DNA from: Syntrophaceae bacterium UBA1411
Lineage (GTDB): Bacteria > Desulfobacterota > Syntrophia > Syntrophales > Smithellaceae
DNA: 8,521 nucleotides
Direction of reading: 5' to 3'
NCBI GenBank assembly: GCA_002304995.1
Contig: DBPV01000084.1
Coordinates: 14,707 to 23,227 of the forward strand
The notes below the pieces were generated by a model. That model worked only from the letters and a program-made list of their open reading frames with translations. It had not been told where the DNA came from and did not search any database. Both the position numbers and the translations under genes were made by a program. Positions 1-6,032 of the stretch are shown here, piece by piece (the stretch's first letter is position 1; each line of letters begins with the position of its first letter).

Positions 1-2
1 TT

Positions 3-191
3 GATTCCGGCCATATTTACCGCTTCTTCGATTTCGCTATGTTCAGTATTGTCCTCTTTGATGTCTTTATATGCATTTTCCGGGTATACATGTCAAGGAA
101 TGGCTGGTTTACGAAAAACCCTGCCGGCGCTTTTGTTCAGAATCTGCTTGACGCAATAATACTGGCTTCTGTAAGGAGTTTTATATTTTAA
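3..191 (+). CDS. Possible C-terminal tail of a hydrophobic protein (partial at 5' edge)
   Basis: A reading frame is open from the window edge to a TAA at 189-191, giving about 62 residues. The fragment is rich in Phe, Ile, Val and Leu. It contains one stretch around FSIVLFDVFICIF that could be a membrane segment, followed by a more polar part (YMSRNGWFTKNPAG) and a hydrophobic end. Its codons show a reasonable purine-first pattern, for example gat, ggc, att, gtc. Another frame is also open, to a TAA at 157-159, so the coding frame is not certain. I do not recognise a family. If real, it ends 47 bases before the ATG of the binding-protein gene and points the same way, so the two could be co-transcribed. 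Confidence 0.35.
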   Translation, partial: DSGHIYRFFDFAMFSIVLFDVFICIFRVYMSRNGWFTKNPAGAFVQNLLDAIILASVRSFIF

Positions 192-227
192 ACAGAAATG
201 TTTGCAGCCCCATTATTGGATTGCGGC

Positions 228-235
228 AAGGAGGG
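228..235 (+). promoter_or_regulatory. Ribosome binding site deciding the start at 239
   Basis: AAGGAGGG lies 3-4 bases before ATG 239. A TTG at 221 would give a protein six residues longer, but it lies upstream of this Shine-Dalgarno sequence and has none of its own. ATG 239 also puts the MKK charged end of the signal peptide at the N-terminus. The spacing is a little short but acceptable. Confidence 0.75.
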
Positions 236-238
236 TTC

Positions 239-1288
239 ATGAAAAAAGAAATCACATTTTTAGTGTTGTTCATTGCGGTGCTGATCTTTGTGTTCATCAG
301 CCATGCAGGGCCGGCATATTCAGCAGGAAATAAAGTCAAAGTCGCCGCACTGCTTGATTTATCAGGCCACTACAGTCAATTTGGCAAAGAAACCAGACAA
401 GCCATGGAGCTTGGCCTGGAGGAAACAAAAAACATCGAAGTTCATTTTTTTGACACGAAAGGTGATTTGAAAACGGCGGATCAACGATTGACCGAGGTGA
501 TCGCCCAGGGCGATTATCAGGTGGTTGTTACGCTGGCAAGCTGGATCACCAACGGTCTTGCTGCAAAGATCCAATCAAACCATATGCTGCAAATGGCGGT
601 GGGAAGCGCTGTTTTTAATCACGCCGATCAGAAAAACTGTGTAAGGTTTACCGGCGATGTCCGCAGGGAAATTCAGTATCTGACAAATTATTTGAAAAAG
701 TACAACAAAGTGGCTGTGATGTATTTTGACAACGATTACGGCATTTCCTGGAACAGCGCCTTGAAATCCGCGCTGAAGAACAAACTGGTGAAGTCTGTTG
801 CCTACAACGATGCCGACACGGTATTTACCGATCCGCTGCAGGCGATAAGGGCAGTCGAGCCCGACGCGCTGGTTCTGATCAGCACCAGAGAAGCGGTTCA
901 AATCGTCAAACAGGCAAGCGCGATCCCTATCCGGTCCGCCATGTTTGGGGCAAGACCGACCTTGACCAATCCCCTGCTGGCCGAGCCGGCTGCAAGTGGA
1001 TTAATGTTTTCATATCCGGACCTTGATGAAACACTCCCGATTTTTGCAGCTTTCAAGAATAAATACGGATACAGAATGTCCGCTTTCGGCGCTGAAGGAT
1101 ACGATTTGATCACCTCCCTGGATCGGTTTTGCAGCCGGGAAAAGGCAAACAAAAGCTTATTTGCGAATTATGCAAACAGAACTTACGATGGGGCTCTGGG
1201 ACGTATCCAATTTAACCAAAATGCCCAGGCGGATTACAATTACGCAATCTTCGTCATCAAAAACAACTCCTGGGAAAAACGGAAATGA
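239..1288 (+). CDS. Periplasmic substrate-binding protein, branched-chain amino-acid type (Peripla_BP_6-like)
   Basis: Starting at ATG 239 the product has 349 residues. Residues 1-29 form a typical export signal: MKKE, a hydrophobic core to about residue 20, then a small-residue region ending AYSA before GNKV. No lipobox Cys is seen, so a soluble periplasmic protein is expected. The mature part reads as a type I binding-protein fold. KVAALLDLSGHYSQFGKE is the usual first strand and binding loop, KVAVMYFDNDYG is the strand opening the second lobe, and FGAEGYDLITSL is the conserved late helix. Family members deliver branched-chain amino acids, amides, urea or aromatic acids to ABC permeases, but some work as receptors. 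No permease or ATPase gene follows, so the ligand is unknown. Its GC content is clearly lower than that of the genes downstream. Confidence 0.85.
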   Translation: MKKEITFLVLFIAVLIFVFISHAGPAYSAGNKVKVAALLDLSGHYSQFGKETRQAMELGLEETKNIEVHFFDTKGDLKTADQRLTEVIAQGDYQVVVTLASWITNGLAAKIQSNHMLQMAVGSAVFNHADQKNCVRFTGDVRREIQYLTNYLKKYNKVAVMYFDNDYGISWNSALKSALKNKLVKSVAYNDADTVFTDPLQAIRAVEPDALVLISTREAVQIVKQASAIPIRSAMFGARPTLTNPLLAEPAASGLMFSYPDLDETLPIFAAFKNKYGYRMSAFGAEGYDLITSLDRFCSREKANKSLFANYANRTYDGALGRIQFNQNAQADYNYAIFVIKNNSWEKRK

Positions 1289-1303
1289 AAGGGGCGCGGT
1301 TAG

Positions 1304-1346
1304 ATAAAAGGGAGCGCTGTGAATCCTTTATTCCTGTCCCTTTTAT
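1304..1346. repeat. Perfect 10-bp inverted repeat with 23-nt loop
   Basis: ATAAAAGGGA at 1304-1313 is exactly complementary to TCCCTTTTAT at 1337-1346. It begins 16 bases after the stop of the binding-protein gene. The stem is AT-rich, the loop is long, and no T-tract follows the 3' arm apart from TTTT inside it, so it is not a classical intrinsic terminator. It could be a weak transcript-end structure or a protein-binding site. Confidence 0.5.
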
Positions 1347-1356
1347 GACCCGGAGG

Positions 1357-1385
1357 TTGCATTGCGCCAGGCGACAGGCTATAGT
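1357..1385 (+). promoter_or_regulatory. Candidate sigma-70-type promoter for the phosphoesterase gene
   Basis: TTGCAT (1357-1362) and TATAGT (1380-1385) are separated by 17 bases. The -10 box matches consensus at 5 of 6 positions, the -35 only at 3 of 6. It lies about 70 bases before the TTG start at 1455. The spacing is ideal but the match is modest. Confidence 0.4.
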
Positions 1386-1440
1386 AATTTCCGTTCTGAG
1401 GCGGACCCCGATTAACGTCTGCAAGCGGCTGTTTTCAACA

Positions 1441-1448
1441 GGGAGGAG
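1441..1448 (+). promoter_or_regulatory. Ribosome binding site supporting a TTG start
   Basis: GGGAGGAG sits about 8 bases before TTG 1455, with a run of T between them. It supports the unusual TTG start, which also places the first metal-binding strand (KIIYVADIHG) at the N-terminus as expected for the family. Confidence 0.75.
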
Positions 1449-1454
1449 ATTTTT

Positions 1455-3188
1455 TTGAAGATTATTTACGTTGCCGACATTCACGGCGCTTTTGACCGCG
1501 TCAAACAACTGCTGTCCGAAACGGTGGCCGACGTTTACATCATCGCCGGCGATCTGATCGATATTCCGTTCTACAACATGCACACCGCCATCCATTACCA
1601 TGAACTGCAATCCTATTTCCACGGCCTGCGCGTCCGCATGCACAGGGAAGCGATGACCGTCGAGGACTTCGTGGACGATCTGCTCGACCAGCCGAATACG
1701 GAGGCGGAAATTGAAGAGAAAGGCACCCGGTATCAGCAATACACCATCCGGGCCCGCCGGGTTCTGCAGCAGAAATACAAGGTTCTGGAGAACATTCTCG
1801 CCATCAAGCCCAAAGCGCAGATATTCGCCCTGCCCGGCAATTACGACATGGACCTGAAGTACACCGCCCTGCATGAACGCGACCTGCATCTGCACTGGCA
1901 CACCATGAAAGACCTGAAGATCGCCGGATACGGAGGGGCGAATATCTGGACGCCGGGCATTCCGGAGCGCTACGTCGTCCGCTATCAGGGAAACCTGCCC
2001 TTCGAAGGCGGCCGCAACGAAATGTACAATTTCTTCAAGGCCGTCAAGCCCGATCTTATCGTCGCCCATCAGCCCGCACACGGCGTTCACGACCGGGTCA
2101 ACCAGTTCGGCACGTCCGGATCGCCGGCGCTCAGGCATTACTGCGACAACCATCCGGTGCTCATGTGCCTCACGGGCCATGTGCACATGGACTGGGGGTT
2201 TCAGCTAAGCGAAAACACGATCTACCTCAATCCCTCCAATTTCGGGGAAGTGACCACACTGACCGGCGGCGTCGCCGAAGGCGGCTTTTTCTATACCATC
2301 GAAGTCGACGGCCGCGAGGTCAAAAAAGTCGTCTTTCACAAACTCGTCGGCGACCGCATCCATGACATCGCCGATTACTATCCGCAAAACGGCCAGTGGA
2401 AGGAAACGCTCGTCGACGCCGAGCGTTACGCCGCTCTCCGGGCGGGCCGCAATTACGACATGAAGGAATCGAAATACTCCCATATTCCGGAGGTGCAGCT
2501 CTACAACGAGATCAAGCAATTTTACCGCACCTTCCAGACCCAGGCGACGGAAGAACGCCTGGAAAAGCTCGAAGAGATCACCCGGCTCATTGAAGAAAAC
2601 GTCCAGGGCGATATCGCGATGGACGTCATGGGCTCCACCAACATGGGACTTGCCGAAAACACGTCGGACATCGACTTTGTCGTTTATGTGCGCTGCGACC
2701 CGGCCTTCGCCAGGGACATATCGGCCTGTTCGCAGTATCAGAGCGCGGAGAAAATCATCGAGGCGGTCCTCACGCCCAAGTATGCTTTTCATATCATGGA
2801 CACGCTGGATTTGAACCTCGTGGAAAAAGCCATCCGGGAAAAGGATTACGAAAGTGAAATGGCCATGCGTTTTGTGGCGTACCGCGCGATCTGCCGGCCC
2901 ATCAATTACCGTTTTATCGCCCCGGTGGAGGACCTGCTCAACGAGGACATGGAGTACCGCGCGGAACTCGAAGGCAGCATCCGCTCCTATTTCCGGATCT
3001 TCATCAACACCGGAGAACACACCCGCTCGTTCAAAAAGTATGAAAGCCGGATCCGGGAAATCGGCATCAGCCTTCCCGAATCCGTCCGGCAGAAGATCAA
3101 GGCGTACTTCCAGCAGGATCCGGAAGCACAGGATCCGGATCAAACCGAAGGCGCCGCCGATGCGCCGGAGGAAGCGGTAAAGCCGTAG
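1455..3188 (+). CDS. Metallophosphoesterase-nucleotidyltransferase fusion protein
   Basis: The product has 577 residues and two recognisable parts. Residues 1 to about 300 carry the calcineurin-like phosphoesterase motifs in order: D8-x-H10, G32-D33, G128-N129, H205 and G241-H-V-H244. These normally bind two metal ions and hydrolyse phosphomonoesters or diesters. Two things are odd: the usual GNH(D/E) reads GNYD, so Tyr130 replaces the catalytic His, and a long helical insert of about 95 residues separates GD from GN. Residues about 385-460 carry a nucleotidyltransferase signature, G393-S394 followed by D405-I-D407, with D449 or D452 as candidate third acid. That matches the minimal Pol-beta-type fold. 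A helical region (about 495-550) and an acidic Pro/Ala-rich tail follow. The gene starts with TTG, has its own spacer on both sides and looks monocistronic. The substrate is unknown; it could remove and add a nucleotide group on the same target. Confidence 0.8.
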   Translation: MKIIYVADIHGAFDRVKQLLSETVADVYIIAGDLIDIPFYNMHTAIHYHELQSYFHGLRVRMHREAMTVEDFVDDLLDQPNTEAEIEEKGTRYQQYTIRARRVLQQKYKVLENILAIKPKAQIFALPGNYDMDLKYTALHERDLHLHWHTMKDLKIAGYGGANIWTPGIPERYVVRYQGNLPFEGGRNEMYNFFKAVKPDLIVAHQPAHGVHDRVNQFGTSGSPALRHYCDNHPVLMCLTGHVHMDWGFQLSENTIYLNPSNFGEVTTLTGGVAEGGFFYTIEVDGREVKKVVFHKLVGDRIHDIADYYPQNGQWKETLVDAERYAALRAGRNYDMKESKYSHIPEVQLYNEIKQFYRTFQTQATEERLEKLEEITRLIEENVQGDIAMDVMGSTNMGLAENTSDIDFVVYVRCDPAFARDISACSQYQSAEKIIEAVLTPKYAFHIMDTLDLNLVEKAIREKDYESEMAMRFVAYRAICRPINYRFIAPVEDLLNEDMEYRAELEGSIRSYFRIFINTGEHTRSFKKYESRIREIGISLPESVRQKIKAYFQQDPEAQDPDQTEGAADAPEEAVKP

Positions 3189-3289
3189 GCAACCGGTGAG
3201 CTGTTAACGTTTTAATTTCCATCCGGCAAAGCCCTGTCTGCCCTGAAATACTGAATTCCTTAAGGCTATGCCTTTCATTCACAATTTTC
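3189..3289. other. Intergenic spacer without clear terminator
   Basis: The spacer holds only short symmetric elements: GAATTC (3253-3258), CCTTAAGG (3258-3265) and a 5-bp stem AAGGC/GCCTT (3262-3266 and 3270-3274) with no T-tract after it. I see no gene and no convincing terminator here. Confidence 0.5.
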
Positions 3290-3318
3290 TTGACTTGCCC
3301 ATCCCCGCCCTTTATATT
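3290..3318 (+). promoter_or_regulatory. Strong sigma-70-type promoter of the corrinoid operon
   Basis: TTGACT (3290-3295) and TATATT (3313-3318) are separated by exactly 17 bases and match the TTGACA/TATAAT consensus at 10 of 12 positions. Transcription would start near 3325, giving a leader of about 95 nt before the GTG at 3422. The first T of the -35 box is also the first base of the longest possible open frame, which argues that the upstream part of that frame is not translated. Confidence 0.7.
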
Positions 3319-3338
3319 TTTTACGGTATTAAAAGTTC

Positions 3339-3354
3339 ACAGACATACAGACAT
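3339..3354 (+). repeat. Tandem 8-bp direct repeat in the leader
   Basis: ACAGACAT occurs twice back to back, at 3339-3346 and 3347-3354, about 15-30 bases after the predicted transcription start. It could be an operator half-site pair or a chance short duplication. Confidence 0.5.
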
Positions 3355-3374
3355 CGGTTTTGGCAAGACCGTTT
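3355..3374 (+). other. Leader hairpin, possible attenuator
   Basis: CGGTTTT (3355-3361) can pair with AAGACCG (3365-3371) around a GGC loop, giving 7 pairs including one U-G. It is followed by only three T residues. It sits directly after the tandem repeat in the untranslated leader. It is weak as a terminator and may simply be a structured leader element. Confidence 0.3.
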
Positions 3375-3421
3375 CCGGATCGCACTTCTTTATTGACGGA
3401 CAGGAAGGACTTCTGAAAATC

Positions 3422-4093
3422 GTGAAGAATAAGGAAAATATCCGTTTCGGGACCGATCACCTCTTCAGCGCCATGATCGCGGCGGACCGCCGGGAGGCAT
3501 CCGGTGTGATTGACCGGATGATGGCAGCCGGCGTCCCTTCCCGATCGATCATCAATGATATTCTCGATCCGACGCTTGTCCGGCTGGGAGATCTTTGGGA
3601 AAAAGACGCCGTATCGCTTACCCAGACCTTCGTGGCCTCCAAGATCGCCGAGGATGTGCTGCTTCGCTGTATGTCGGAGCCGGGACAGGAGACTCCGCGG
3701 GGCGTCCCCGTTGTCATCGGCAATATCGAGGATGATTTCCACAGTCTGGGACGGCGCATCGTGGGGTCTTTTTTGCGCGCGGGCGGCTGGGAGGTTCACG
3801 ACCTGGGCAATGACGTGACGGCCGAACAGTTTGTGGACAAAGCCGTCGAGGTCGGCGCCTCCGTTGTGGGAGCTTCCGCAATGATGCAGACGACCGCCCT
3901 GAACATCCGCAAACTGCGCAATCTGATCGACGCCCGCCGGCTGAATCACAAGCTGAAGCTGGCGGTGGGCGGCGCCGTCTTCAACTGGCGGCCCGAGCTT
4001 GTCGCAGAAGTGGGAGGCGACGGAACGGCCCGCAACGCAACCGGAGTTGATGCTCTGTTTCAAAGGCTTCACGACGCAGCGAAAGAAGGGTGA
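3422..4093 (+). CDS. Corrinoid (cobalamin)-binding methyltransferase-type protein
   Basis: From GTG 3422 the product has 223 residues, close to the usual size of MtaC/MtbC/MttC-type corrinoid proteins. Residues about 10-85 form the helical cap domain, including LVRLGDLWEKD, which corresponds to the conserved VGxLFExGE stretch. Residues about 94-220 form the Rossmann B12 domain. The motif D105-F-H107-S-L-G110 supplies the lower axial His ligand to cobalt. S152-A-M and the glycines in VGGAVF (183-184) and GGDGTARNATG contact the corrinoid tail. Such proteins shuttle methyl groups between a substrate-specific methyltransferase and a second methyltransferase. The start was chosen because the longer frame from TTG 3290 would run through the promoter, AGGAAGGA lies at 3402-3409, and the shorter protein aligns with the family. 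Its stop overlaps the next start as GTGA. No substrate methyltransferase is visible nearby. Confidence 0.88.
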   Translation: MKNKENIRFGTDHLFSAMIAADRREASGVIDRMMAAGVPSRSIINDILDPTLVRLGDLWEKDAVSLTQTFVASKIAEDVLLRCMSEPGQETPRGVPVVIGNIEDDFHSLGRRIVGSFLRAGGWEVHDLGNDVTAEQFVDKAVEVGASVVGASAMMQTTALNIRKLRNLIDARRLNHKLKLAVGGAVFNWRPELVAEVGGDGTARNATGVDALFQRLHDAAKEG

Positions 4094-5133
4094 GAACCAT
4101 CAATTCCTACGAACGCGTTATGAATACTCTTCAGGGCCTTCCGGCGGATCGCGTGCCGGTCTTTGCCGTTCTGGGCGCCTACGGCGGAAAGCTTACCCGA
4201 ACCGACCTGAAAACCCTTTACAGCAACGCGCAGGCCTACGTCGCGGGGCAGCAAGCCGCCCGGGATATCCTGGGTTTCGATATGATCCTGGCCACCTTCG
4301 ATTACAGCGCCATCGCGGAAGCGTTCGGCGGCGAAGTGGCCTGGTTTGAAAATCAGGCGCCCAACATGAAGCGCCCCGCGGTCCAGAACCCCTCCGCGGC
4401 CGCCGGCCTGGACCTGCCCGATCCTGAGCGAACCGCGCGTCTGCCCGTCATTCTCTCGGCGACGCGGCAGCTGGCCTCCCTGTACCGGGGAAGCGTGCCG
4501 GTGTTTGCAGCCGTGCCCGGACCGGGAGCGCTGCCGGCGCTGGCGCTGGGGCTGGAAGCGTGGATGGAAACAGTTTTATTCGACGAGGATAACGCCCGCC
4601 GTATTCTGGAGCGGACCGGCCGGTTTTTCCTGGACTGGGCCCATGCGCTTTGCGAAGCGGGTGTGACCGGTCTTGTGGTCACAGAATCCGTCGCCTCCGT
4701 GGAAATCTCGACGCGCAACCTGTTCGAGAAAGTTTTTCTGCCCCACCTGCGCGATCTCTTCAGTCAAATCAACGCGCCCCTCGTGTTCCACCACGGCGGC
4801 GGCCGAATCCTTCATATGCTCGATTTGCTGCCCGGTTTGCCGGGAGTGGCGGGAGTGGTTGTCGGCTCCAGGGATGATCTGGGCGCCGCGCGGGCGTCTC
4901 TTGGAACCGGGTTGACCCTGATCGGCAACCTGGATAATCTGAGCCTGCCGGCGGTCTCCGCCGCGGAAATCCGCAGACGGAGTCTGGAGTGCCTGAAGAC
5001 CGCCGCCCCGGCCGGCCGCTACATTTTGTCGCATTCCGCCGCGGATGTGCCGCTGAGCACTCCGTTGGAAAACCTGCAGGCCATGCTCCAGGCCGCCGGG
5101 GAATATGCCGCCCGGGAAACGGAGACTTCATGA
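4090..5133 (+). CDS. URO-D/MtaA-like protein lacking the zinc-binding cysteines
   Basis: The product has 347 residues, normal for the uroporphyrinogen decarboxylase superfamily branch that includes corrinoid:thiol methyltransferases. The N-terminus has the typical ERVMNTLQGLPADRVPV. Other family blocks are VPGPGALPALALG (143-155), ISTRNLFEKVFLPHL (206-220), GNLDNL (279-284) and TPLENL (324-329). In MtaA/MtbA-type enzymes zinc is held by HxC and a later Cys. Here the first site reads H234-H-G236-G, and the second reads SHSAADVP (314-321), with Ala317-Ala318 where Gly-Cys is expected. Both Cys ligands are therefore absent. A classical thiol methyltransferase reaction is unlikely; demethylation, methyl-group sensing or a structural role remain possible. 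The gene starts with GTG inside the stop of the corrinoid gene (GTGA, 4090-4093), with AGAAGG directly before it, and ends in an ATGA overlap with the next gene. This implies translational coupling. Confidence 0.82.
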   Translation: MRTINSYERVMNTLQGLPADRVPVFAVLGAYGGKLTRTDLKTLYSNAQAYVAGQQAARDILGFDMILATFDYSAIAEAFGGEVAWFENQAPNMKRPAVQNPSAAAGLDLPDPERTARLPVILSATRQLASLYRGSVPVFAAVPGPGALPALALGLEAWMETVLFDEDNARRILERTGRFFLDWAHALCEAGVTGLVVTESVASVEISTRNLFEKVFLPHLRDLFSQINAPLVFHHGGGRILHMLDLLPGLPGVAGVVVGSRDDLGAARASLGTGLTLIGNLDNLSLPAVSAAEIRRRSLECLKTAAPAGRYILSHSAADVPLSTPLENLQAMLQAAGEYAARETETS

Positions 5134-6032
5134 ATCCTTCCACCATCTGGCTGTGCTGCGGCGTTTTGCAAGCCGAGCTGGAGCAATTGCATCGCGACGG
5201 CCGGATCCACGGTGAACTGCGATTCCTCGACTCCATGCTGCATATGGATCCGCAGCAGTTACAGGCATTGCTGGGAGCGGAATTGACTGAGCTTTGCTCC
5301 AAAGGTTCCCGCGTGGTGCTGGTGTACGGCGATTGCTGCAGCCGGATGCTGGATCTGGTCCGCCAGTTCGGAATCAGCCGGATTAACGCCGTCAACTGCG
5401 CGCAAATGCTGGCAGGGCGCAACCGCTACCGTGAATTGATGCGGGATCAGGCTTTCATGCTCCTGCCTGAATGGGCGCCGCGCTGGAAGGAAATCCTTCA
5501 GGGCGAACTGGGCCTGCACCCTGAGGTGGCGCGCGATCTCATGCGCGAAAATCGCCGCGAACTGGTTTATCTCGATACGGCCTTGGCGCCGGCGCCCCGG
5601 GAGGCGGTCGCGGAATGCGCAGCCTATACGGGATTGCCCTGGCGCATCGAAAAGGTGTCCCTCGATAATCTGCTGGCCCTCCTGCTGCAGGCGGAGTCCG
5701 AAAATATCCCCCCTCTTCCCGAAAAGGCTGATGCGCCTTCCTCCATATACCACAAACCGGTCACCTGGGCCGATCAGGTCATGATGGCGGATGTATTTTC
5801 TGAAATCCTCGCCTCTTCCGATCCTTCCCGGCTGGCCCAAATCCTGACGGAACAAATGCGGGAACTCACCGGCGCGCACACGGCCATCCTTATCGCACAC
5901 CCGGAGGGCGTCCATTCGCACCGGATCATGCATGTGTCGCCCGCCCGGCGCAGATCGCTGTTGACGGCGGATGAACTTCGCCTGTTTTGTCCCGATCTCA
6001 ACCTGGTCCTGCCCCTCTACGTCAAGGATTAA
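5130..6032 (+). CDS. DUF1638 protein with the first half of a GAF domain, ended by an in-frame TAA
   Basis: From ATG 5130 (GGAG at 5121-5124, ATGA overlap with the URO-D gene) the product has 300 residues. Residues 1 to about 190 match DUF1638 by pattern: the opening LCCGVLQAELEQL, H38 in SMLHMDPQQL, YGDCC (66-70), NC (89-90), the Arg/Tyr pair of GRNRY, and PEW as the later conserved turn. DUF1638 proteins are often found near corrinoid methyltransferase genes; their reaction is not known to me. After a linker, residues about 216-300 begin a GAF domain (FSEILASSDPSRLAQILTEQM, then AILIAHPEG) that stops abruptly at VLPLYVKD. The rest of the GAF fold follows in the same frame after the TAA at 6030-6032. 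This product is therefore either a truncated piece of a larger sensor kinase or the shorter form of a protein made by stop readthrough. Confidence 0.8.
   Translation: MNPSTIWLCCGVLQAELEQLHRDGRIHGELRFLDSMLHMDPQQLQALLGAELTELCSKGSRVVLVYGDCCSRMLDLVRQFGISRINAVNCAQMLAGRNRYRELMRDQAFMLLPEWAPRWKEILQGELGLHPEVARDLMRENRRELVYLDTALAPAPREAVAECAAYTGLPWRIEKVSLDNLLALLLQAESENIPPLPEKADAPSSIYHKPVTWADQVMMADVFSEILASSDPSRLAQILTEQMRELTGAHTAILIAHPEGVHSHRIMHVSPARRRSLLTADELRLFCPDLNLVLPLYVKD
6030..6032 (+). other. In-frame ochre codon interrupting a GAF domain
   Basis: GAT TAA CCC at 6027-6035 separates two halves of one GAF domain that lie in the same frame. A C-to-T change from CAA (Gln) would create it. No single indel explains it, because both sides are in frame. 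Confidence 0.7.

Noticed and set aside
1257..3143. Two long minus-strand frames (1257-2186 and 2205-3143)
   Set aside because: Both are antisense to the phosphoesterase-nucleotidyltransferase gene with its ordered metal motifs; neither gives a recognisable protein.
3262..3274. Intrinsic terminator after the phosphoesterase gene
   Set aside because: The stem has only 5 pairs and is not followed by a T-tract.
3325..3421. Cobalamin riboswitch in the corrinoid operon leader
   Set aside because: The leader is under 100 nt and I see no B12-box-like sequence, while known cobalamin riboswitches are about 200 nt.
6030..6032. Pyrrolysine or selenocysteine recoding of the stop
   Set aside because: The codon is TAA, not TAG or TGA, so neither known recoding system applies.
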